Part shown: piece by piece, positions 7,710-14,408 of the stretch
Position numbering within the stretch: the first letter of the stretch is position 1
Layout: each line of letters starts with the position of its first letter
NCBI GenBank assembly: GCA_029856055.1
Contig: JAHQWF010000003.1
Coordinates: 9,329-27,312, forward strand
Origin: Candidatus Njordarchaeota archaeon
GTDB taxonomy: Archaea; Asgardarchaeota; Njordarchaeia; Njordarchaeales; Njordarchaeaceae
Direction: 5' to 3'
Length of the DNA: 17,984 nt
Notes under the pieces: model-generated
Database searches by the model: none
Told to the model about the DNA's origin: nothing
Seen by the model: the letters and a program-made list of their open reading frames with translations, nothing else
Position numbers and translations under genes: made by a program

Positions 7710-8639
7710 ATGAAAATCTGTGTATATTATTACGATAATGATATCAGAGTAGGATTAGTTGAAGAGGGTTCTGTAATTGACATTATGGAGAGCTATAAAA
7801 CAGTATTGTTAAAGAGAGGATACACAGAAGAGGAAGCGGAGGAAACTGCTGAATCGCTTCTAATATATCCAGAGAACATTGCGATAACTTGGAACGTGTT
7901 TGAACACATTGTAAGCGAGATAATGAATAATTTAAGTGTGATTAAGAAAGAAAATGCTTGTTCATTAGATGAAGTCAAGCTACTTCCGCCACTTCCTCAG
8001 CCGCAGAAGATTATTGGCATAGCGCTTAATTACAATGATTTAGCAGAGCAAATGAATAGAAAGATTAGTTCTTCACCGATATTTTTCTTCAAAGCGCCGA
8101 GCGCCATTATAGGGCCATATGATCCAATAGAAATACCAAAAAATCTAAAAAGAGTAGATTATGAGGCTGAATTAGTAGTAGTTATTAAAGATATAGCAAA
8201 AAATGTCCCCCCAGAAAAAGCAGATGACTACATATTGGGATACACGATTGGAAATGATGTTACCTCGCGAGAGATTCAGTATCAGGATGGAAAGACCCTT
8301 CATTCATGGTCAAAATCGTTGGATACATTTGCTCCGATTGGGCCATGGATAGTAACGAAAGATGAAATAGAAAATCCTCAGAATTTGGGGATCAAGTTAT
8401 GGATAAACGATGAACTCTATCAAAACTCTAACACTAAGAACATGCATAGGACAATAAGGGAGATAATATCTGAAGCATCGAAATATGTAACACTTTATCC
8501 AGGAGACTTGATATTCACTGGTACTCCTGCAGGAACAGGATTTGCTCTGGATCCTCCACGATTTCTGAGAGACGGTGACATTGTTAAGATAGAAATAGAG
8601 AAAATCGGTACTCTAATAAATCCCGTCAAGAAGATATGA
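7710..8639 (+). CDS. Fumarylacetoacetate hydrolase-fold protein lacking the usual His/Glu dyad
   Basis: Member of the FAH superfamily (metal-dependent hydrolases, decarboxylases, isomerases and dehydratases of 2-oxo acids). The family-like N-terminal segment covers 1-90 and the catalytic domain about 98-306. Mg2+/Mn2+ ligands are present: Glu152 and Glu154 in DYEAELVVVI and Asp183 in GNDVTSRE. The SWSKSLDTFAPIGPW segment (199-213) and FTGTPAGTGF (269-278) are typical. In the lid motif NYxDHxxE, however, the sequence is NYNDLAEQ (107-114): the His of the known catalytic dyad is Leu111 and its Glu is Gln114. The reaction may therefore differ from acylpyruvate hydrolysis or oxaloacetate decarboxylation, perhaps being a sugar-acid dehydratase-type activity. 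AGGTC (7699-7703) lies 6 bases before the ATG. Last gene of the operon with the two small paralogues. Confidence 0.88.
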   Translation: MKICVYYYDNDIRVGLVEEGSVIDIMESYKTVLLKRGYTEEEAEETAESLLIYPENIAITWNVFEHIVSEIMNNLSVIKKENACSLDEVKLLPPLPQPQKIIGIALNYNDLAEQMNRKISSSPIFFFKAPSAIIGPYDPIEIPKNLKRVDYEAELVVVIKDIAKNVPPEKADDYILGYTIGNDVTSREIQYQDGKTLHSWSKSLDTFAPIGPWIVTKDEIENPQNLGIKLWINDELYQNSNTKNMHRTIREIISEASKYVTLYPGDLIFTGTPAGTGFALDPPRFLRDGDIVKIEIEKIGTLINPVKKI

Positions 8640-8640
8640 A

Positions 8641-9738
8641 TTAAAGCGGTTCAATAACTATTTTTCTTCTCCCTTTATCCTCTATCACACTTACCAATAC
8701 TTTTTCTCCTAAAGGTATCGCTTTTAATTCTTCTTTACCTATATAGATAGCTTTTCCAGCACCTAACTTAGAAACTTTCCTAACATTTGACACAATTACT
8801 CCTTTCTCGCCATGAAGGATCTCTCTAGCGTATTGAGCAGCTATTTTCAAAGCAATCTTTTTGCGAACAACACCATCAAAAGCGAATATACGCCTAATAG
8901 CATCTACTTTACTTTCAATTTCTTTGAGTCTTGCCTCAATAACTTTAATTTTTTCTTCATCAAGTTTTATGGGTAACAAAGAGAAATCTCCACCAGATTT
9001 CAAAAGTTTAATAGAATCAAGCAAACCAATGATTTGACCTAGCTTTCTAAATAATTCACTTTCATCTTTAGGTAGATCAATGATCTGTACTCCCAAAAAA
9101 TCTAATAAGGAAGATAGCTCCTGAATTATCTTAGTTAAATTTATGGGCTCCAGATGATCTCCATCTTTGGTTGGAGCAAAAGTAAAGATATTCCCGTCAG
9201 AAATAGTTAAAATAGGCAAATCAACGTGGTCGCGACCAATATTAGAGATAACCCAATTATCATGCCTTAAAATGGCTATTATATCTCCTCTCCAGCCAGT
9301 CCTAATTACATCGTTATATTCTTCAGATAATATAGAAATTGAGTTACCTAGAATGTTCAGCTGGATTTCCCCTAATAACATCCATGATTTCTTGGGAAAA
9401 TAAGTCATGAACTCCCTAAATATATTCCTTACTATATCTAATGTATCCTCCAGTATCCTTAGATCACCTTGCCATCGTGTGGAAAAATTGAGACTGTTCT
9501 CGGTGATATCAAGGTTTATTGACTTGTTTTTTCCCAGAACTCTATGACTAATGATCTGAAGGGTATCTGTGTCTATTCCAGTTAATAAGTTTAATACCGT
9601 TATACTATCCTTAGAAAATTTAAATAGTGCGTCGTAACCACCTGATGGAGGTCCAATATGAACACTATATTCGTTGTCATTAATCTCTTCACAATTGCCA
9701 AAAAAATTACCTAACAAATGTTTAACATCATTAGTCAT
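8641..9738 (-). CDS. Unrecognised protein with C-terminal AbrB-like segment
   Basis: A 365-residue soluble protein whose main body I do not recognise. Residues 1-190 are predicted mixed alpha/beta, including GPPSGGYDALFKF (29-41) and a second similar-sized section with TGWRGDIIAILRHDNW (147-162). Residues 200-245 are helical, and 258-285 is a charged helix with coiled-coil character. The last 47 residues (VRKVSKLGAGKAIYIGKEEL, then IPLGEKVLVSVIED and RRKIVIEPL) follow the swapped-hairpin AbrB/SpoVT pattern: RKV-kLG, strand, G-x-kV, strand, IVIEP. AbrB domains bind DNA as dimers and in archaea are often fused to other domains, so a regulator is possible. The ATG is at 9736-9738, with only a weak ribosome site. 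It is transcribed away from the solenoid gene across a 177-base gap and ends 1 base from the convergent FAH-like gene. Confidence 0.75.
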   Translation of the reverse strand: MTNDVKHLLGNFFGNCEEINDNEYSVHIGPPSGGYDALFKFSKDSITVLNLLTGIDTDTLQIISHRVLGKNKSINLDITENSLNFSTRWQGDLRILEDTLDIVRNIFREFMTYFPKKSWMLLGEIQLNILGNSISILSEEYNDVIRTGWRGDIIAILRHDNWVISNIGRDHVDLPILTISDGNIFTFAPTKDGDHLEPINLTKIIQELSSLLDFLGVQIIDLPKDESELFRKLGQIIGLLDSIKLLKSGGDFSLLPIKLDEEKIKVIEARLKEIESKVDAIRRIFAFDGVVRKKIALKIAAQYAREILHGEKGVIVSNVRKVSKLGAGKAIYIGKEELKAIPLGEKVLVSVIEDKGRRKIVIEPL

Positions 9739-9877
9739 AATTCATGCACTCATTAAACTCATTATGAAAATTAATAGTTAAATCGTAATACATTTTTCAC
9801 TTATTACTTAAACCATATTTAAAAAATTTAAATATAAAATAATATGATATTGTAATGATATGTTAAATAAATCTTGA

Positions 9878-9885
9878 TTATATAG
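9878..9885 (+). promoter_or_regulatory. TATA box of the solenoid gene
   Basis: TTATATAG lies about 40 bases before the likely start codon and touches the palindrome at 9885-9901. The predicted transcription start is near 9906-9908, leaving a leader of roughly 15 bases that contains the AGGTG ribosome site. Confidence 0.45.
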
Positions 9886-9901
9886 TTTAACTTGGTTAAA
9901 C
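9885..9901. promoter_or_regulatory. Perfect palindrome GTTTAAC-ttg-GTTAAAC, likely operator
   Basis: Seven-base perfect arms with a 3-base spacer, placed between the TATA box and the predicted start of transcription. In archaea that position usually marks binding of a dimeric repressor that blocks RNA polymerase. The AbrB-like protein encoded divergently is one candidate binder, but nothing in the sequence proves the pairing. Confidence 0.55.
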
Positions 9902-9913
9902 AAAATTTCAATT

Positions 9914-9918
9914 AGGTG
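9914..9918 (+). promoter_or_regulatory. Ribosome binding site AGGTG that decides the solenoid start
   Basis: AGGTG ends 3 bases before ATG 9922 and 6 bases before GTG 9925. The longest frame would open at GTG 9916, which lies within this site and so is unlikely to be used. Confidence 0.5.
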
Positions 9919-9921
9919 CTG

Positions 9922-11676
9922 ATGGTGACTAAGGAGAAGTCCATTAAAGGACTATTAGTTAGCAAAATAAAGGAACTAATATCTCAACTAGAAGATGATT
10001 TATTTCTATTCGGAAAAAGCAGGAAACATATTTTAAGAGGTATATTCAATATATTAGAAGAACTCTTGTTAGAGAGCTATCAAATAACTGAATTTCTTGA
10101 GAGATTAAAAACACTATCTGGCTACTTCTTTTACATAAAAGACAAGATCAATTTTCTATCTAAACTTGCTATATATTATTGGAAAACAAATAATGAGGCT
10201 GAATCACTTAACATTATTGATAAATGTCTTTCACTAAGCCACGAATTATCTGAGTTTAAAGACAGATCTGAAGCTATACTATCAATTATCAGTGGAATAA
10301 TCAAGATGGGAAAGATAGATATTGGAAACGAGTTAGTCATAGAATTATTAAATCTTGCTGAATCATTATCGATCTTTGATCGAATAATTCTCTACTCGAG
10401 ACTTGGCGTTATAATATCAAATTACGATGTCGGTAAGGGGGATTCACTAGTTATGTATAGCAGGGACTTAATTGATAAGTTAGATTATTCGCGAGACAGG
10501 GCTAGAGCACTAATTATTGTTGCTAGATCATTGCTTGAAATTAGCAAAGATAGAGAAAATCAGAGAATCGCTAGGAATTGGTTAAGTGAGGCACTAAGAC
10601 TTCTAGATTATTTCGATGAGGTGGATTATATCGATTTAATATCAGAATCGATCGGAGATATATTCCTTATTAGTTCGACAAAAGCTTCTCAGTTAGTCTC
10701 AGAGATAATAAATTTAACTAGACCTAATAAGTTTGGTTTCGAAAAATTATTGACTATTCTAGAAAAATTATATGAGGCAAGAGCAGAAGACTTAGGAGAC
10801 AGGGTAAGGAGAATAATCCTGAATCGTTTAAATAAATCATCATTAATCACTCCTGAAGAGAAATTACTTTATCTTTCTAGACTAGCTGCTTGCGACGCGC
10901 TAATAGATACTTACTTAGCTAATTACACTGGTAAAATAATAATGAATTCCCTATCAAGGAAATTATCTAAGATTTCTCAAGATTCAATTAACACTTTGCT
11001 GAAAACTATTAAATGGTTTTCTAATATCGATATGCAAAATAGCTTCATATTCTACACAATTGCTACTAGCTCTAGTAACAGGTCAGAGAATCTAAGAAAT
11101 ATGATAGATATCTACATGATGTTTAGTGATATATTTCCAAAGACAATATTACAGAAAGTCATTGAATTATATGAAAATGTGCTTGAAAATAATAATGACT
11201 GTACATCTTGTTTAACAGAGTTGTTAAGCATTATAATTAAACTAAGCAATAATTATGAGCGATATGTTCGAGAAGCTATAAAAATAGCTATGAAAATAAA
11301 TAATGCAGTAATCAGCTTAAAGATGATAGCAGATATCGCTAAATACTTACACATAAAGAATCCTACTTGGGCTGATGAGTTGATAGATTATTGCCTAGAG
11401 GAAACTAATAGTATGGATCCAATCGAAGCTGCAAAGATATTAATACATATGTCTGAAAGAATAGCTAAAGAAAATTCAGACAAAGCCAAAGATATTCTGA
11501 AAAATGCCATTAGAATGCTTGAGAAGAACCATGAAAGAAAAGAAGTCCCAGAATTACTATCTATAATATCTAAGAAAATGAGAGATAGCTTTGGTGACAT
11601 TGGATGGGCTAGGCAACTAGAATTACTATCAAATGAAATGAAAGCTAAGAAAAGAAAGTTCTTTAAACATCAGTAG
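9922..11676 (+). CDS. Large alpha-helical repeat (TPR/HEAT-like solenoid) protein of unknown role
   Basis: About 584 residues, almost entirely helical, rich in Leu, Ile, Lys, Glu and Ser, with no transmembrane helix or catalytic motif. Helix pairs recur roughly every 35-40 residues with a pattern of Ala/Leu then I-A (for example KINFLSKLAIYYWKTNNEAE, DRSEAILSIISGIIKMGKID and VISLKMIADIAKYLHIKNPT). This is the look of degenerate TPR or HEAT-like alpha-solenoids that serve as protein-binding scaffolds. One CX2C (DCTSC, about residue 435) is present. The start is uncertain: GTG 9916 overlaps the ribosome site, so ATG 9922 or GTG 9925 is preferred. It stands alone, preceded by a palindromic operator-like site, and its 3' end overlaps the convergent regulator gene by 14 bases. 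I do not recognise a named family. Confidence 0.78.
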   Translation: MVTKEKSIKGLLVSKIKELISQLEDDLFLFGKSRKHILRGIFNILEELLLESYQITEFLERLKTLSGYFFYIKDKINFLSKLAIYYWKTNNEAESLNIIDKCLSLSHELSEFKDRSEAILSIISGIIKMGKIDIGNELVIELLNLAESLSIFDRIILYSRLGVIISNYDVGKGDSLVMYSRDLIDKLDYSRDRARALIIVARSLLEISKDRENQRIARNWLSEALRLLDYFDEVDYIDLISESIGDIFLISSTKASQLVSEIINLTRPNKFGFEKLLTILEKLYEARAEDLGDRVRRIILNRLNKSSLITPEEKLLYLSRLAACDALIDTYLANYTGKIIMNSLSRKLSKISQDSINTLLKTIKWFSNIDMQNSFIFYTIATSSSNRSENLRNMIDIYMMFSDIFPKTILQKVIELYENVLENNNDCTSCLTELLSIIIKLSNNYERYVREAIKIAMKINNAVISLKMIADIAKYLHIKNPTWADELIDYCLEETNSMDPIEAAKILIHMSERIAKENSDKAKDILKNAIRMLEKNHERKEVPELLSIISKKMRDSFGDIGWARQLELLSNEMKAKKRKFFKHQ

Positions 11677-11986
11677 AAGAATAGATATCCATCAATGTTT
11701 TTCTCATGTAGAAAGCTACTCTTACGCCTTCTTCACCCAGTTGGCAAGCGCATGCCCCACACTTAGGACATTTATACCATCCGCATCGAGGACAGATATT
11801 ACTTTCGCTTACATGAAATTTATGTCCGCATTTAAAACAATAAACAGCTGGATCAGCATAGTAGCTCAGCACATTTTCAACGATTTTTGATAATGAAATG
11901 CCAGATGCTTTAGCTTTTTCTTTAGCTTTTTCTACTGTTTCTCCTTCAATAGTGAGAGTTAGCTTCCTCTTTGGCAAAGTCCTCAC
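11663..11986 (-). CDS. Ribbon-helix-helix/zinc-ribbon transcriptional regulator
   Basis: A 107-residue two-part protein. Residues 7-44 have the ribbon-helix-helix form: a strand KLTLTIEGETVEKAKEKA, then SGISLSKIVENVLSYY. Such proteins bind DNA as dimers through the paired strand. Residues 48-82 form a cysteine-rich knuckle region: CFKC (50, 53), CPRC (65, 68) and CPKCGACAC (73, 76, 79, 81), enough for two zinc or other metal sites and thus possibly a sensor. It is divergent from the QueT-type transporter operon, with tandem 8-base palindromes in between, so it probably controls that operon or itself. The GTG start at 11984-11986 fits a TATA box at about 12013-12022 (minus strand) and an almost leaderless transcript. 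The 3' end overlaps the solenoid gene by 14 bases. Confidence 0.82.
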   Translation of the reverse strand: MRTLPKRKLTLTIEGETVEKAKEKAKASGISLSKIVENVLSYYADPAVYCFKCGHKFHVSESNICPRCGWYKCPKCGACACQLGEEGVRVAFYMRKTLMDIYSSTDV

Positions 11987-12027
11987 CGAAAAATTAAAAT
12001 ACTAATTGTAAGAGATATAAATCATAC

Positions 12028-12037
12028 TCTAAAATAC
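12028..12037 (+). promoter_or_regulatory. TATA-like box TCTAAAATAC of the ECF transporter operon
   Basis: Centred about 26 bases before the GTG at 12059, which is right for a leaderless transcript starting at that codon. The same ten bases occur before hypA (13960-13969). The TATAAATA further on (12039-12046) is too close to the start codon to act as TATA box for it. Confidence 0.5.
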
Positions 12038-12051
12038 GTATAAATACGTAT
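12034..12051. promoter_or_regulatory. Two tandem ATACGTAT palindromes, one helical turn apart, likely operator
   Basis: ATACGTAT is its own reverse complement and occurs at 12034-12041 and 12044-12051, a 10-base period with a 2-base spacer. The pair lies between the TATA-like box and the predicted transcription start of the ECF operon. Tandem 8-base palindromes are how the ribbon-helix-helix repressor MetJ recognises DNA, and a ribbon-helix-helix gene is divergently encoded 48 bases away. Binding of that protein here is inference. Confidence 0.6.
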
Positions 12052-12058
12052 TAATAAG

Positions 12059-12574
12059 GTGATCAAAATAGTTGAGGAAACAGAAAAAGTAAAGCTTGCT
12101 ATAGTTAAAGCCTCAATAATTGCTGCGGGTTATGCTGCTGTTACTATATTGATAGCACCAATAGCTTATGGCCCCATTCAAGTCAGATTAAGTGATATGT
12201 TGATGCCAATACCATTCCTACCCTACTTCGGATGGAGTGGAGTAATAGGGCTTGCCTTGGGAACCTTCATAGCTAACTTAATATCTCCTTATGGAATATG
12301 GGATGTTATTTTGGGGACTCTAGCTAACTTTATTGGTGGTATAGGCTCGTATTACGCTAGGAGAGTAAATACTGGATTACTAGGTAGATTATTAGCTGTA
12401 GTAATTCCTATTATCGTAGTCACTTTCCTCATAGGGTACGTATTATTAACACTTATTTATGAAGTACCAGTATTCATAGCAGTTGGTGGTGTACTAATTG
12501 GAGAAATAATAAGTGTTGGTATTGGAGGATTCATGTTAATAACTGTTCTAGAAAAGAGGTTGGGAGGGCAATAA
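12059..12574 (+). CDS. queT: ECF transporter S component, QueT family
   Basis: Small integral membrane protein (171 residues, five or six helices) that would capture substrate for an energy-coupling-factor transporter. The QueT/DUF988 marks are clear: PIAYGPIQVRLSDMLMPIP (34-52) and NLISPYGIWDVILGTLANF (73-91). QueT is predicted to import queuosine precursors. Archaea make archaeosine rather than queuosine, so preQ0 or a related 7-deazaguanine is the natural guess here. The A and T components follow at once, giving a complete set. The GTG at 12059 lies inside a GGTGATC stretch and is about 26 bases from a TATA-like box, which suggests leaderless translation; the next in-frame Met is inside the conserved core. 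Family call strong, substrate inferred. Confidence 0.85.
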   Translation: MIKIVEETEKVKLAIVKASIIAAGYAAVTILIAPIAYGPIQVRLSDMLMPIPFLPYFGWSGVIGLALGTFIANLISPYGIWDVILGTLANFIGGIGSYYARRVNTGLLGRLLAVVIPIIVVTFLIGYVLLTLIYEVPVFIAVGGVLIGEIISVGIGGFMLITVLEKRLGGQ

Positions 12575-12579
12575 AGAAG

Positions 12580-13299
12580 ATGACAAGATTAAGTATCAGA
12601 AATCTAACTGTAAAAATAAATGGAAAACAAGTAATAAGAAATGTTTCCCTTGAATTTAAGTCCCCATCCCTATTTTTTATTTTAGGGCAGAATGGTAGTG
12701 GTAAATCTACCTTATTAAGAGCGATTGCCAACTTAATTCCTTTTGAGGGAGAGATACTGATCGATGGAAAAGACGTACGTGAGTTTAGAAGAAAAGAATT
12801 AGCTAGAGTGGTAGGTTATGTTTGGCAGAATCCCCTATATGGTTTTTTCGAAGAAACTGTTGAGAGGGAAATAAAGTTTATATTGCGTAACCTTAATCTT
12901 CCAGAAGAAAATTTCTCAGAAATTATTGATTTTTTCGAGATTAGTCACTTATTGAATAGATCTCCGTTTACATTAAGTGGTGGCGAGGCTAAAAGAGTCT
13001 CTATCTCCAGTGTAATAGTGGCGGATCAACCTATAATATTACTTGACGAACCAGAATCAGAAATGGATTTACATGGATTAAGTAAAATTATAGAATACCT
13101 GAAGAAGAATGCATCAAAGAAACTTATCATTGTTGCCACCCATAATCCCCTTATTGCTTATAAATTAAGGAACACCGTTAAAGCAATTTATTTCCTTAAG
13201 GATGGTCAGATTATACAGGAAATTAATCCATTGCGATTGGAGGATGAGGATTTCTTGATATCAGTTGGCTTAATTCCTATCAATTGGTGGTTTAAATGA
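12580..13299 (+). CDS. ECF transporter ATPase (A component)
   Basis: ABC ATPase of 239 residues. Walker A GQNGSGKS (36-43), Q-loop Gln83 in VWQNP, signature LSGGEAKRV (132-140), Walker B IILLDEPE (152-159) and H-loop His188 are all intact, so it should hydrolyse ATP. The sequence type is EcfA/CbiO-like. Only one ATPase gene is present, so the transporter would use a homodimer unless a second ATPase is encoded elsewhere. The ATG at 12580 follows the queT stop by 5 bases; GGAGG at 12562-12566 is 13 bases away and is the only clear ribosome site. The last codons overlap the T-component gene (ATGA), which supports coupled translation. Acts on the inner face of the membrane. Confidence 0.92.
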   Translation: MTRLSIRNLTVKINGKQVIRNVSLEFKSPSLFFILGQNGSGKSTLLRAIANLIPFEGEILIDGKDVREFRRKELARVVGYVWQNPLYGFFEETVEREIKFILRNLNLPEENFSEIIDFFEISHLLNRSPFTLSGGEAKRVSISSVIVADQPIILLDEPESEMDLHGLSKIIEYLKKNASKKLIIVATHNPLIAYKLRNTVKAIYFLKDGQIIQEINPLRLEDEDFLISVGLIPINWWFK

Positions 13300-13919
13300 C
13301 ATTGCTCAAATTTATTGAACTGCAGAGAAAGAATACATTTCTAAATAAAGTACCAGTACCAATAAAATTATTCATCCTGATATTCTCACTTTTGTCAATT
13401 TTCCTAAACATTCCTCAAATAATTGTTATGTATTTACTCATGCTGATCTTATTTTTATTATCTCTCCTATTTCTGATAGCTTATCGTGATGCAGGATATT
13501 TACTTGAAGTATATTTATCCTATTTGTTGTTATTTTTATTAGCGTATTTTTCTGTAATATTTGGTCAAGTGGATTTAGATTCTCTAATCATCAGAATGCT
13601 TTACATTTACACAACAGCTTTTTCTTTCATTTTCTTTGTTACGACAACAAAGATAAAGGATTTAGAGAGGTTTCTAGTTAAAATAAGAATGCCTAAAGGA
13701 TTAATTGATGCTCTAGTGATGACATGGAATTTTATACCATCGACATATAATGAATTGCAAATAGTAATGATGAGCCAAAAGGCTAGAGGTGTTGAGTTAA
13801 ATAAAGGAGTAATTTCTAAGTTAATGAATAGTTTAATTATTCTCATTCCTTTCTTATATCTGTTGCTACTAAGGATACAGATTATTGAGTTTTCTCTTAA
13901 GGCACGGGGCGTCGAATAG
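13296..13919 (+). CDS. ECF transporter transmembrane (T) component
   Basis: Membrane scaffold protein that couples ATPase to S component. It has 207 residues, somewhat short for EcfT, with about five or six hydrophobic segments (22-62, 67-92, 100-116, 178-195). The two cytoplasmic coupling motifs are present, each as KARGVE (162-167 and 202-207), matching the paired Ala-Arg-Gly signatures by which EcfT grips the ATPases. The second motif is at the very C-terminus with no tail after it. The ATG at 13296 overlaps the ATPase gene by 4 bases. A short T-run (13925-13929) just after the stop may end the operon transcript. Confidence 0.85.
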   Translation: MTLLKFIELQRKNTFLNKVPVPIKLFILIFSLLSIFLNIPQIIVMYLLMLILFLLSLLFLIAYRDAGYLLEVYLSYLLLFLLAYFSVIFGQVDLDSLIIRMLYIYTTAFSFIFFVTTTKIKDLERFLVKIRMPKGLIDALVMTWNFIPSTYNELQIVMMSQKARGVELNKGVISKLMNSLIILIPFLYLLLLRIQIIEFSLKARGVE

Positions 13920-13924
13920 TTAAA

Positions 13925-13929
13925 TTTTT
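13925..13929 (+). terminator. Possible U-rich terminator after the ECF operon
   Basis: A run of five T's begins 6 bases after the EcfT stop. Archaeal termination often uses U-runs without a hairpin. The run is short, so this is only suggestive. Confidence 0.25.
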
Positions 13930-13959
13930 ACATATTATATCAAGATGTACTTACTTTAT

Positions 13960-13969
13960 TCTAAAATAC
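13960..13969 (+). promoter_or_regulatory. TATA-like box TCTAAAATAC before hypA
   Basis: Identical over ten bases to the box before queT. Usual spacing puts the transcription start near 13990, after the ATG at 13980 and just before the TTG at 13995. A second candidate box lies at 13934-13941 (ATTATATC) and would give a leader of about 33 bases including the GAGGT site. Confidence 0.4.
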
Positions 13970-13981
13970 AGTTTTAGGAAT

Positions 13982-13986
13982 GAGGT
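13982..13986 (+). promoter_or_regulatory. Ribosome binding site GAGGT that decides the hypA start
   Basis: GAGGT lies 8 bases before the TTG at 13995 and overlaps the upstream ATG at 13980, so it favours the TTG. Confidence 0.55.
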
Positions 13987-13994
13987 CCGATAAA

Positions 13995-14402
13995 TTGCAT
14001 GAATGGGCGCTAGCTGAAGCAGTTATAAAGACGGCTTTGGAGGTCATGAAAAAAGAAGGTGGCAAAAAAGTAGTTGAGATAAATATAGTTATTGGTAAAT
14101 TACAGACAATTGATATGGATGCATTTAATTTTGCTCTAGGAGAATTAATCGAGGGGACGCCTGCTGAAAGCGCTAAAATTAATTTTGAGTATGAGAACCC
14201 TGTTTTCAAATGCATTAATTGTGGTTATGAATGGTCTATAGAGAGTTTAGATAAACTCTTAGGTGAGGACGAAATAGAGGCTATTCACTTCGTTCCAGAG
14301 TTATCGCACATCTTCATTAAATGCCCGAATTGCAATAGTCCAGATTTCGATGTAATAAAAGGTAGAGGAGTTTATATTAAATCCATTAAGATACAGGAGT
14401 GA
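13995..14402 (+). CDS. hypA: HypA, nickel chaperone for [NiFe] hydrogenase maturation
   Basis: HypA binds nickel and, with HypB, delivers it to the hydrogenase large subunit. From the TTG start the protein is 135 residues and begins MHEWALAEAV, the family N-terminus in which Met1-His2-Glu3 forms the nickel site. An ATG at 13980 would add five residues and bury it, so TTG is chosen, supported by GAGGT 8 bases upstream. The zinc site is Cys73/Cys76 (CINC) and Cys110/Cys113 (CPNC), separated by a 33-residue loop of the long archaeal kind. The motif GKLQTIDMDAFNFAL (34-48) is typical. The next gene, a Mrp/MinD-type ATPase, begins 6 bases later. No hydrogenase structural gene is in the window. Confidence 0.93.
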   Translation: MHEWALAEAVIKTALEVMKKEGGKKVVEINIVIGKLQTIDMDAFNFALGELIEGTPAESAKINFEYENPVFKCINCGYEWSIESLDKLLGEDEIEAIHFVPELSHIFIKCPNCNSPDFDVIKGRGVYIKSIKIQE

Positions 14403-14408
14403 TCTGCA

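Larger units (their letters stand above)
9739..9921. other. AT-rich divergent intergenic region
   Basis: About 180 bases of very AT-rich DNA between two divergent genes. It holds TATA-like stretches for both directions, a 17-base palindrome (9885-9901), single GTTAAAT half-site-like copies at 9777-9783 and 9862-9868, and two ATGATAT copies 11 bases apart (9844-9850, 9855-9861). In DNA this AT-rich the single half-sites and short repeats may be chance. No coding frame or RNA gene was seen. Confidence 0.5.

Noticed and set aside
12059..13919. Nickel or cobalt ECF transporter, suggested by hypA next door
   Set aside because: The S component has QueT motifs and lacks the N-terminal MHI-type metal-binding start of NikM/CbiM.
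13980..13982. ATG as hypA start
   Set aside because: It adds five residues before the conserved MHE, overlaps the ribosome site and may lie upstream of the transcription start.
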